Shown: positions 26,101 to 39,300 of the stretch, piece after piece | Numbering within the stretch: the first letter of the stretch is position 1 | Layout: each line of letters begins with the position of its first letter | Assembly (NCBI RefSeq): GCF_950295315.1 | Contig: NC_080171.1 | Coordinates: forward strand, 29,394,682-29,458,681 | Reading direction: 5' to 3' | Source: Erinaceus europaeus | Taxonomy: Eukaryota > Chordata > Mammalia > Eulipotyphla > Erinaceidae | Length of the DNA: 64,000 nt | Made by a program: the position numbers and the translations under genes | The notes under the pieces: model-generated | Told to the model about the DNA's origin: nothing | Seen by the model: the letters and a program-made list of their open reading frames with translations, nothing else | Database searches by the model: none

Positions 26101-27253
26101 TCTTTCACTCTTTTTTTTTTTAATCTTTATTTTATTTACTATTGGATAGAGACAGGTAGAAATTGAGGGAAGGGGGAAAAAGAGAGGGAAAGAGACAAAG
26201 ACACCTGCAGCCCTGCTTCACCACTCATGAAGCTTTCCCCCTGCAGGTGGGGACCAGGAGCTTGAACCCATGTCCTTGTGCACTGTGTGTACTTAACCAG
26301 GTGCACCACTGCAAGGAGGATATAAATGTCCTTTTAAGCCTCTTATACACAAACTATTCTAACTGTAAAATCTACCTCTTTGTTCTTAGACAGGGAGACT
26401 TGGCCTAACTTGAATTTCCTCTCCTTCTGGTACTTTATTTTCAGTACACATATTTTTGTTCTGGTCAGTCCCAAGGAGAAGATAATTAGATAAGTCACTG
26501 ATGAAAACTTAGTTTATCATGGAAAGTAGGTACTAACTAGAAAGGGATAGAAAATAGTACGTATTCCATTTATTATTGTTATCATTATTATTTTACCAGA
26601 GTACTGCTCAGCTGTGTCTTAAGGTGGTGTGGGAAATTGATCCTGGGACTTTGCAGCCTGAAGCATGAGTCTCTTTGCATAACCATTATGCTATCTAACA
26701 TACCCTACATATTCTATATTACATTCTTTCCCCCCCAAAGCTGGCCTATGATGATGCTAAGTATTGAACCTGGGACTTTTGATGCCTCAGACAGGGAAGT
26801 CTTTTTGCAGAAATATTATGCTATCCCCCCAGCCCACATTATTCATTTTTACACGAACTAGAAAATATGATTACAAAATAGTATTAACTTTTGAAAGCAA
26901 TCAAGGTGTTTGGCAACTAGAAGCCACCAATTGTGGGGAAAAAAAGAACTGGATCCAGATATTGCCAAATGTCTCTAGGAGGGCCTAGGTGAGAAATATT
27001 GGTCTAGACAAAGACAAACAACACAATGCACAGTGGATAAGCTCAAAAAGTCACAGGAGCATCTAACCCATGAAAACAATTAGCAGATTTCCTAGATTAA
27101 AGAGTGCCTCGAAGATGGCTCACTTGGTACAGTACACACTTTACTGTGTGCAAGGGTTCAGGCTCCCATCCCTGGTTAATACATGGGGGAAAGCTCCCAC
27201 AGGGGAAAGCTCCACAAGAAGTGGTTTGCTGCACCACCACCACCCCCACCATG

Positions 27254-27308
<55 letters not shown>

Positions 27309-30300
27309 TAAGTCTGCTAGGAGCAGAGAAATCTTGCAGATGCAAAGCCTCAGCAATAATCCTGGTGAGGGGAGAGTGGAGGAAGAGTAAGAGAAAAAAG
27401 AAGAGGGCAAGAAGTAAGAGCTAAATGATAAGCAGTTAGAAGAAAGAGCAAAATGTTAGTCAGGACAAAGTATTTAAGAAAGAACAGAGACTATGACACC
27501 TTAATTTTATTACTATGTTTTCCCCTTCTAAGGAAACCCTAACTTTGCACAACATAAGTTCTCCAAACCCAAGAAGTTAAAATAGATGCAAATAAAGAGA
27601 CAAAATCCCTATGAATGAAAGTTAGTTGTTGATCTCTTATGATATTTTTCCCTTCTCCATACACATTTAAGTCCCCACTCCCTCATTTTTCTGGACATAG
27701 TCCTTGTATTGTGCTTCATAAATAGCTATGCTTTCTCAGCTGCTGCTGAGTTTCATGCATAAAAACTTTGTAACTGTCTATATAAAACTTTGTGTAACCA
27801 TATATAGTTTTTTAAGAACATAATTTGATATAAATATGTGGCTAGTTAACATGTATCAGGCTTTTTTTTTTTTTTTAAAAACACAGGGGTCTTGTTCAAC
27901 TTCAATACCATCGACTGCTCCTGGACCAACATTTCCATTTTTTAAATTTCATACACATGGGCAGGAAGGGGGAGGAGAGACATCACAGCACTGGCCTACT
28001 GTCTTTAGTCTCCTCCAGTGTCACGGTGCTCCATAGGTGGTAATGGGTTTGAGTGCAGGGCCTAGTAAATGGTAAGGTGCATATTCTACAGGCTACCCTT
28101 GGCTGGCTGGCTCTTTCTTTCTTTCTTTCTTTCTTTTTTGCTTCCAGGGTTATTGCTGGGGTTCGGTGCCTGCACTACGAATCCACTGCTCCTAGAATGT
28201 ATTTTTTCCCCTTTTGTTTTATCGTTGTTGTTGTTGTTATTATTATTATTGTTGTCATTACTGTTGGATAGGACAGAGAGAAATTGAGTGAGGTGGGAAA
28301 GACGGGGAAAGATAAGTCACCTGTAGACCTTCACTGCTGGTGAAGCGACCCCCTGCAGGTGGGGAGCCAGGGGCCCGAACTGGGGGCTCGAACAGGGATC
28401 CTTACACCAGTCCTTGCACTTTGCACCATGTGCACACACCCAGGACCGGCCCCCCCATCACTTCATTTTAAGGGCAATCAAAAAAGCTACATATTATTTA
28501 AAGTCAACTGCAACTTTTTCAACAATAGTACACTTCACTCACTCACACTCACAAGAGCACTGCTAGCCTTGATGTTCATATGCAAGGAAATAGGCCTGAT
28601 ACTTTGGAGCATTAGGCATGAGATTCTTTTTTGCATAACCATTCCCCATGCACACTACTAATTTTATTAAAAGGCACACACAGAACTACAGGTGATTATA
28701 CATAGAGAAGTAAGAAAGGAGGTAAGCGGTAACTACCAGATGGTCTCGCCCATTAGGAATAAGAAACATGAAGTTTCAGGGGGGAAAAAGTAGCAGGCAG
28801 GCAGTCTCTTAACACTGAAAACTATGGTGGCTATTTTACAGGGTGGGAGTAGGAATGTCAACAGAATATTTGTGACAAGTGCAGTATGGAACTATACCCC
28901 TTACCTTTACAGTCTTATATACCATAATTAAATCATTGTTAAAAAATAAATAATAGGGGAGTCAGGTTAAGCGCACATGGTACAAAGTGCACAGACCGGT
29001 TTAAGCCCCTGGCTCACCACCTGTAGGGGAGTCGCTTCACAGACGGTGAAGCAGGTCTGCAGGTGTCTATCTTTCTCTCCTCCTCTCTGTCTTCCCCATC
29101 TCTCTCCATTTCTCTCTGTCCTATCCAACAACGACAAAAAGAATACAAGAATAAAACAAGGGCAACAAAAGGGAATAAATAAATATTTAAAAAACAAATA
29201 ACAGTAAAAAAGGGTTCATTTCATAAATAAAGCATCTGAGCATCCCTGTACTTTATATCTCATGGAAGAAGGTAAACAACTACAGTGTTATATTAAAACG
29301 ATATATGACTCAAACATACTAACGTGCAATCAGGCCACAGTGCAATTAAACCAGAGGCCTGCCTAGTGGTATCCAGGTGGACCTATAATGGAGGTATTGA
29401 TATCTTAGTTGAGTAAATGAAGGGGAGATTAAAAAAAAAAAAGTATGCTGGGGGTTGGGCAGTAGCACAGTGGGTTAAGTACACATGATGTGAAGGGATG
29501 GGAATAAGGATCCCGGTTGGAGCCCCCAACTCCCCACCTGTGGGGGGGAGGTTTGCTTCACAAGCAGTAAAGCAGGTTTGCAGGTGTTTATCTTTCTCGC
29601 CCCCTCTGTCTTCCCTTCCTCTCTCCATTTCTCTCTGTCCTATCCAACAACAGTGACAACAATAATAACCACAACAACGATAAAACAAGGGCAACAAAAG
29701 GGAAAAATCAGCCTCAAGGAGCAGTGGATCTGTGGTGCAGGCACGGAGCCCCAGTGATAACCCTGGAGGCAAATATATATATATTCAAAGCCCAAACAGT
29801 AAGAGATGGCCAAGTTCTATAGTCCTTTTGTTGTTCTAGAATCAATTTTAAAAGAAGGGAGAATGTGAACTCTCTAAATCTATAGTGTCAAACACTACAA
29901 CATTCAGGTAGACTTAAAAGCAAATACTGTATATGCTGGATGGGAAAGATAAAAAGTATAAAATAATTACCTCCTTTTGTGGTGTCATTCTGGGCCTGGA
30001 TACCATGATGCAATGAATTATGAATGGCAGAAAGAAGATCTGATGCTTGAATCATCAATTTTTGAGCTTCTGCAACAGCACTGGTCTAGCAAATAAATCA
30101 CCAAAAACATTCTTACATATTCTTTCACTGAAAGATATACATTAAATCAGAAAATTCTGTAGACAACAATAAAATTAGTTGCTTGTAGTAATGACATTTT
30201 TATAAACTATTTACTTCTTTAAAAGACTTTTTTTGATATTTATTTCCTTTTGTTGCCCTTGTTGTTTTATTGTTGTAGTTATTCTTGTTGTTGATAACGT

Positions 30301-33300
30301 TGTTGGATAGGACAGAGAAATGGAGAGAGGAGGGGAAGACAGAGAGGGGGAGAGAAAGATAGACACCTGCAGACCTGCTTCACCACCTGTGAAGCAACTC
30401 CCCTGCAGGTGGGGGGCTGGGGGCTCGAACCGGGATCCTTACGCAGGTCCTTGCGCTTTGCGCCATGAATACTTAACCCACCGCGCTAGCACCCAACTCC
30501 CCCAAACTATTTACATAATAAAGGATGACCAGATCCTGTTGTAACAGAAATTATTTTTTATTCATCTATATCTTACAGGAAAAAAAATTTATTGGTTTAA
30601 TAATGATTTTTTTCAATATTTTATTTATTTATTAATGAGAAAGACAGGAGAGAGAAAAAGAACCAGGCATCACTCTGGTACATGTGCTGCTGGGGATTGA
30701 ACTCAGGACTTCACGCTTGAAAGTCCAATGCTTTATCCACTGCACCACTTTCCAGACCACTATTAATGATTCTCACACTTCAGGGAAAACAAGCAAACAA
30801 ACACTGAAGTGGGAAACATTTGTACTGTATCATTTAGTATGGTAAAAAAGAAAATGCAGGAGAAACAAAATTATAAATTTTTTTACAGATCAACACTAAA
30901 GGCTGGAGCTGTCTCACAAATTAATTTCTAATTATCTTGAGTAATTATGTTGAGCAAATAGAAAAATATTCACCATGGTTTTTGGTTCTACACCAACTCA
31001 ACAGTTATTTAACTAAATAAAATAATTCTCATCTTTACAGATTCCTTTTCAATCAACAAATTATGATAATTCATATGCCATTTCAGCTTTTATTATTTTA
31101 TTCATTATTTAATCAACAACACATGTGGGTATATTATGGGGTAGAATATAAATCACTAACTTTTGGTGAAAACTATCAAGGTTATTATTGATGTAAACAC
31201 ACTAAATGTTGAGTTGTATATATGTATAATGAGAGCCATTTCCACAGAAAAATAATCAGAACTGCAACAAAGATTCTGTTAAAAAAGAAAGGAAAAAAAA
31301 AATCACTGAAAGAGATTAATTACAGTAAATGCTCTTACCTCTTTCTTAGTAAAGGCTATAAGCACTGTCAGTAAAACACGAGTAAATTTCACTCTGCTGA
31401 ATACTGCTAAGCATTGTTGGTGCTACAAAATAAAAATGAGTGAGAAGTTAAAAGATGAAATGTCTATCAAAGAATTTACTTTAAAATGAAGAATTTTAAG
31501 TCCTAAATCTCAATGTTAGTACCTTACATTACAAACACCTTCACTTTCAGTTTAAATGCCTGAAAATGAGCTACAGAAAACAGAATAATACACCTGTTCT
31601 ACTGAATTTTCTATCTTAACAGGATCAATATTTTCTTAAATCAAACACTATAGCACAGTCTCAGAAAATAATTTATTAGCAATCTTTTAGAAACTACTGA
31701 AAGAAAGGTGTTTTAAGCAGAGTTAGAGAATTCAGGATCTCAGTTATGGGGCTTTGACACCATACATGTTCTTGAGTCTTGTCAAGCTTTGATGTATTTG
31801 TAAAAAGCCATTTTTTTTCTTCCTACCTCACAGGAATACTGAAGAGCTTTGAAATCATATATTTGAAAGAGCTCTATTATCATTCTATTAAAACAAATAC
31901 AAGGGGAATAAAAATCCCTTGCAAGGTCCAACTTTTAAAGAAATACCTTAAAAAGGGCTTCCATAAATTATAACGCAGTTCATAAAACTACAACATTAAG
32001 AGGTAGACTTCTCTGATATTATCTACCAGAAAATAAGTTCAATTACTTCTAGTTCAACTTCTGGATCTCTTTCTTCTCCTTGTCGACTTCGAGTACTCTA
32101 AAATTAAAAAAAAGGTGAATTAAATACAAACATGTAGAAACATTAGATTATAAATGTACAAGGTAAGGTGCTAAATTAATTTTTTAGTATCTGAAATCCT
32201 GCTTTTAAAAAAAGATTTATTTATTTTTGTAGTAAGAGAGAGACTGCTCTGGCCATATGTAGTGCCAGATATAGAATCTGGGACCTCAGGTTTGTAAAGC
32301 ATGTGCTTTGCTTGCTGAGCTACATCCCAAGCTTGTTAAAATGTTTTTAAGAAAAGCATTTCAGGGCTAGAGAAATAGCATAATGTTTATGCAGAAAGAC
32401 TTTCATGCCTAGGTGCCAAAGGTCCCAGGTTCAATCCCTAGCATCACCATAAACCACAGCTAAGCAGTGCTCTACCAGGAAAAAAAAAAAAGGCAGCAAA
32501 ATGCATATCACATAGTAATTCTTTCTTTTAAAAGCATCAAATAATTGAAATTCTGGATGCTTTCAAAATTAACTGTTAGAAAACAGTAACTTCTATAAAA
32601 GCAGACTGTTTCATGAAAAATACTAATATGCTGTATATTAAACTATAAAACACTGTACAATAGTTGTATATTCCCTATTATTTTGAAAAAGTCAGGCCAC
32701 TACATCTGGTAAAAGAGATTTATATTCTAGCCCTGAAGTTACCACTTGCTAGTAAGACAGACCTAAACAAATTTAAAAACTCCTCTCACCTATATTTCCC
32801 CCTTCTAAAAGTGGACCATTTTGTGCATTTAATTGCCTAACGCACTAAGTAATTGTAAACCTTAAATATTAGGTTGTCAGAAAAGTCATGACTTACTTTT
32901 TCCTGTTTTCCTATGCAAAATGCATCATGAATTTTCTGAAACCCAATAATAAATTGCCATGACAACCATGCTATTATTATACATGTATAGAAAATAGTAC
33001 CCACCCCTTATGAGAACCAAATTATCAAGGTCATCTGGCTGAAGCATGCTGTTCACATAAGATTCACATGACTTGGGACCCCCTCACCTACGGAGCACTT
33101 CCTTGATATGGATACTATACTAATGAATATATAAAAGTGAGTTAGTCCTTAAACTCTGAGGAACTTAAAACTCTAGGATAAATTATCCCTAAAATAAAAT
33201 AACATACCAAACTGCTAAAACACTGGCAAAATAAAAAGTTAAAGCTAAGGTTAAATGTCCAATACCTGAAAAAGCTATTAATTCACAGAAACTCCTCCAG

Positions 33301-36300
33301 TAAATTTCAAATTCATTAAAAGGAAACAAAAAAAGATGCCCAGCATGTATAAAGAAGTTGGTGGGCAGGGGGTAGATAGTGTAATGGTTATGCAAAGAGA
33401 TTCTCATGCCTGAGGCTCAAGTCCCAGGTTCAATCCCCTGCACCACCATAAGCCAAACCCCAGACCTAGGCAGTGCTCTCTACTTTTGTGGTCTGGGAGG
33501 TGACACAGTAGATAAAGCACTGGACTCTCAACTCAAGCATGAGGTCCAGAGTTCAATCCCTGGCAGCACATGTACCAGAGTAATGTCTGGTTCTTTCTCC
33601 TTTCTCATTAATAAATAAAATATTTTCTTTTAAAAAAAGAAGTTAGTAGTTCTATGCACACCATCCATTTGAAATTTGTTAAAGTTAACTTGACATTTAT
33701 AATAAAAATCCTATATAAAGAGGAAAAAAAATATATATATATACCTTTACTCTCCTTTGCATGTCATCCTCCACATCTTTTAGCATGCCTAGAAAGAGAA
33801 AACAAGTTTAAAAAAAAAAAGGGATTCAGCAGATAAACTTGTCAATTAGCTTTATAAATAGTCTTACCTGTAACACGAAGATCTGTCACACTGTTAGCCA
33901 TCTTGAATCCGTAAGTCATTGACTGAAAATCTTCCTATACAAAAAGGAATGATGGGCCCTTAAATAGCAGCAAAATATTTCATTATATTTCTCTTACAAA
34001 ATCACTATTTGCTAATAAAGAAAAAAAAATTATGGAACTTTGTCCTGCTTGTCATATACCTGGTTGGTATTTCCTTAAGGTATATCCATAGAACATATTT
34101 TATTAGTCTCCTTAATTTTAATTGTGTGGCCTGTGGCAACTTAAATGTACTTTCTTCTTTTTATTTCCTCCCAAATAGAAAAACAGAGACAGAGATAGAA
34201 AGACAATACAGCATCAAAGTTTACCACAGGGAGTCAGGCAGTAGCGCAGTGGGTTAGAGCACATGGCACAAAACACAAGGACCGGAATAAGGATCCCCGT
34301 TTGGAGCACCCAGCTCCCCACCTGCAGGGGTGTTGCTTCACAGGCGGTGAAGCAGGTCTGCAGGTGTCTATCTTTCTCTCCCCGTCTTCCTATCCTCTCT
34401 CGATTTCTCTCTGTCCTATCCAACAACGACATCATCATCAACAATAATAGTATAACAGTTATTTAAGGATTGATTTTTAAAAAATACTTATTTTCCCTTT
34501 TGTTGTCCTGTTTATTGTTGCTGTAGTTATTGTTGTTTGTTGTTGATGTCATTGTTAGATTTGACAGAGAGAAATGGAGAGAGGAGTGGCAGAGAGGGGG
34601 AGAGAAAGACAGACACATGCAGACCTGTTTCACCACCCGTGAAGCAACTCCCCTGCAGGTGGGGAACCGGGGGCTCGAACCTGGAGCCTTACGCTAGTCC
34701 TTGCGCTTCCTGCCACCTGCGCTCAACCCACTGCTCTACCGCCCAACTCCCTGACTGATTTTTATAGAGACAGAGAAATTGAGAGGTAAGGGTGAGACAC
34801 AACTGCACCATAGCTCCACTGCTCATGAAGTTTCCCCTATATAACTGGGGGCCCTCCTACAAATGGGGACCAGGCAAAAAGAAAGACACCACAGCACATG
34901 CTCCTTGCACATGGTGACACTTGCGTTCTACTGGATGTGCCACCTCCCAGCCTCTAAGATAAACTTAACATGTGGACCTAAAGGAAAAAGGTCACTAGTA
35001 TATTTGTGTGAGGAATAAATGCAAATTTGAAGGAGCGATAAAGAGCTTTTCAGACAAAGAACTAAAGAAATTCACTAACACTAAGGTGGCCCTACAGGAA
35101 GTGCTACAGGAACTTCTATAAAAGGAAAACGATCTTACTCATATGTGGTATACTAAGAAATAAAGGACAACTATGAAATACCACTTCACTCCTGAGAGAA
35201 TGTCACGGGGTTTCAATTGTTATGTGGAAAATTGAGAAATGGGGGGCCAGGCAGTGGCGCACCTGGTTGAGGGCACACATTACAGTGTGCAAGGACCTGG
35301 GTTTGAGCCCCCCCACTTGCATGTGGGGTGGTGAAGCTCTCTATTTCCCCTTCCCTCTCCTTATCTTTCTTTCTATCCAATAAATAAATAAATAAATAAA
35401 TAAATAGAAAAAAAAACACTAAAAAATGTACAAACTACTGTATTTTATTTTACTGTTGGCTGTTAACCATTAATTCCCCAAGAGAAACTAAAAGAAAGAG
35501 AGGAAAGTCAAATGAAAATAAACCCTTAGACTTAGGCTGAGGGAGAACTGAGGTTACCAAGTGACAGGAGTAGTAAAGAGGGAATATTGGAGGCTGAACT
35601 AGGGATCTCATGCCTGAGAGTTCAATGCTTTATTCACTGTGCCACCGACTGTGGCCTCAATGTAATGCTATTGAGAGTGGTATAGTTGTGAGGTGACTGA
35701 GTCAGGAGGACAGGTCCCCTTTAAGAATATAGTTTTCAAGATAGAGATTTCAAAGTGTGCTGCTCCATCCTCTACAGTGCAAAGGTAAACAATTCACAAA
35801 GAACTGCGTTCACCACCAGGGAAATTGTGCAGTGGTTCACACAACAGGCTTTATGTCTGAGGATCACAGGTGACAGGTTTAACCCCTGGCACTACCATAA
35901 ATCAGAAAGGAGCAGTGTTCTTGAAGAAGAAAGAAGGAAGAAGGAATAAGGAAGTAGTAGTAGTAGCAGTAGTAGTAATAGAAGAAGAAATAGGCTGTAA
36001 GAAATTTCTGTTGTGCACAAGACACCATCCTATAGTACTGTTTTAACAATTCAAATGGACTAAAAGTAAATATAAAACGATAATCTTTAAGGTGGCGGTA
36101 GATAGCAAAATGGTTATGCAGACTCTCATGCCTGAGGCTCCATAGTCCCAGGTTCAATCCCTCCCCACCACTATAAGCCAGAGCTGAACAGTGTTCTAGT
36201 AAAAATAAATAAATAAATAAATATGATAATCTTTAAAAATGCTAGCCAACTCAACCAGTAATATTTGCTGAGTTCCTTCTTATGCTCCAGATTTTTATAT

Positions 36301-39300
36301 GTGCTATCCTGTACACTGAGACTGTATGTACATAAAAATACATTGTATTTCTCTTCTCTAACTCAAACTGAATGTCTTAAAAGTCCCTTCAAATGAGTAA
36401 GATTTTTTTCTGTAATGATAACAAAATTAATTCAACTATGTAGCTACATAACTAGTCAGTATATAAAAAGCAACAGAGTATTTCATAAGCCATACATCCA
36501 AATATAGGCAACCACACTAGATATATAATTTTTTCAAGTACCATAATGTAAATTTAGAAAAGCTTTACACATTATACAGAGCTACTGCTGGAGCCCAAGA
36601 TATTTATTATTTCAGTTGCTATTACTTCCCAATCAAAATTACCAGTACTTCAAAAGATATTTTGTAAAAAATGAGATGAGGGGCAGGGGTAGATAGCATA
36701 ATGGTTATGCAAAGAGACTCTCTCATTCCTGAGGCTTCAAAGTCCCAGGTTCGATCCCCTGAAGCACCATAAGCCAGAGCTGAGCAGTGCTCTGGTAAAA
36801 AAAAAAAAGAGAAAAAATTTATGTATAAAACTTACAACACTTCCTCAGAGTGAGTTATACCTTAAAAATTCTCTTTTTAAAATTTTACTTTATAGGACAG
36901 AGAAGAATTACGAAAAGATGGGGAGATAGAAAGGGCAACAAAAATGGGGAAAAATGGCCTCTAGGAGCAGTGGACTCGTACTGCAGACACTGAGCCCCAG
37001 CAATAACCCTGGAGGTAAAAATAAATAAAATATATATTCTTTACTGGAGTCAGGTAATGGTGCACCTGGTTGAGTGCACTTTACAACGTACAAGAACCCA
37101 GGTTTGAGCCCCTAGTGCCCACCTGCAGGGGGATAATTCTGCGAGTGGTGAAGCAGGTATCTATTTCTCTATCAGTTCCTTCCCTTTCGATTTATGGCTG
37201 TCTATTCAAATAAATATAGTGAAAAAATTTTTTTTAAAGATTTCTTAAAAAGATATGTCTTTTATAACTTTGGTTTCCTGAGCTCCCCCTCTTATGGAAA
37301 GACAGTAAGAACAACACCTTTTTTTTATTTAATTCTTTTTATTTTTTAAAATTTTTACCAGAGCACTGCTCAGCTCTGGCTAATGGTGATATGGGAGACT
37401 GAACCTGAGACCTTGGAGCCTGAGGCAGTAAAGTCTGTTTGCATAAGCACTATGCTATCTCCCCCACCCAGAACAGCACTTCTGTGTAATACTTTGCATG
37501 AACAGGATAAGGCTGTCTCTATTTTTGTGTGTGAATCCCCTCACTATCCAAAATAAGTATCTCTGCACATAAAGAATATACAATGAAGGGCCAGGGGTAA
37601 ACAGCATAATGGTTATGCAGAAACTTTCCTGCCTGAGACTCCAAAGTCCTCGTTCAACCCCTGCACTACCATAAGCCAGAGTTGAACAGTGTCTGGTTAA
37701 AAAAGACAATATACAATGAATGTTAGTGATATGAAAAACAAATTCCAAGATCAAAGAAACCTCTTGGAGAAAACTTGGACTGCCATAGCCAGTATCTCTC
37801 TAAAAAAAAAAAAAAAAAAAAACCAGAATCACTTTTTTAAAAAAAAATAATTAATTTACTTATTCATGAGAAAGATAGGAGAAGAGAAAGAATCAGCCAT
37901 CATTCTGGTAAATGTGCTGCTGGGGATCAAACTCAGGACGTCATGCTTGAGAGTCTAGTGTCTTAGCCACTGTGCCACCTCCCAGACCACTTTCTTTTTT
38001 AAATTGCCACCAGGGTTATTACTGGGGCTCAGTGCCTACACAAAGAATCCACAGCTCCCTGAGGTCATTTCTTTTTCTATCATTGAAAAAGAGAGAAACT
38101 GAGAAGGGAGATACAGAGGGAGGGAGACATCTGAAGCTCTGCTCCACCACAGTTGTAAAACCTGCCCATGGTAAGGTGTACCCCCACCTAATGCCCAAAA
38201 TGATTTCTGAAAAATCAGTTTTCACTATTTATGTTTGCAAAATTACATATATACCACAGTAGAGTGTGATGACCACAAGAAATTCTCATAATACAAAAAT
38301 CTCACCTCTTCAAAAACAGCAGCTTTATTTACTTTTTCCCGTGCGATGTCACAGATTTTCAAGATTCCCAAAGCAAAAGCTTTCATGGCAGGATCTTCTA
38401 TAAAGTCTGGATTATGAATATAAAGGCACGTAAATACCGTCTGTGCCAAAGAATGGCCTTCTAACCATGTTATCTATAAAGAAATGAGACAATATACATA
38501 TTTAAGATGACAGAGTCTACAAAGACTAAATTGATAAAATTGACTAGAATGTCGCAGACTAAAATAAATTTAAGTACAGAATTTAAAGATGAGCAAAGGG
38601 AGAGACAGGAAAGACTAAAGTTGGGCTGGGGAGACCATATCATGATTATATCAGAGATCTGAAGTTTTGTGGTCCCAGGTTCAATCGCCCACACCACCAT
38701 AAGCCAGAGCTAAGCAGTGCTCTAGTTTAAAACAAAAAAAGTTACAATTTACTTTCACTAAAGTCTTTCAAGAGTATATATCATATATGTGGGTTGCTCA
38801 GAAAAGTAGGTATGAGAACTAGTATTCTCATATATTTGTTTGTAATATGCCCGAAGAGGGTGTTAAATTGTTTTTAGATAGAGACAGAGAGAGAAGGAAA
38901 GAAACCAACCAGGCTTAGCATCAAAGCTTGCTTCAATGCTATGGGTGCTGGGTTTAAAACTGGGTTACACCTGGCAAACCACTGTGCTATCCAAGTGAGT
39001 TATTTTGCTGAATATCTAGAATTAAATCAATTTCACAATGTAATTAACAGAAAAAATAATAAATTAAGAGAATCCACAATTTTAGAATTAATCAGGTCGC
39101 TAGTCATCCATTCAACTTTTTTTTTTACTAACTTGTTTCAGAAACAAGTGTTATTATTTATTTATTATTTTATTTTTACCAGAGCACTGCTCAGCTCAGG
39201 CTTATGGCGGAGTGGGGGATTGAACCTGGGACTTGAAAGCCTCAGGCATGAAAGTCTCTTTGCATAACCATTATGCTATACCCCCACCCACAAGTGTTTT

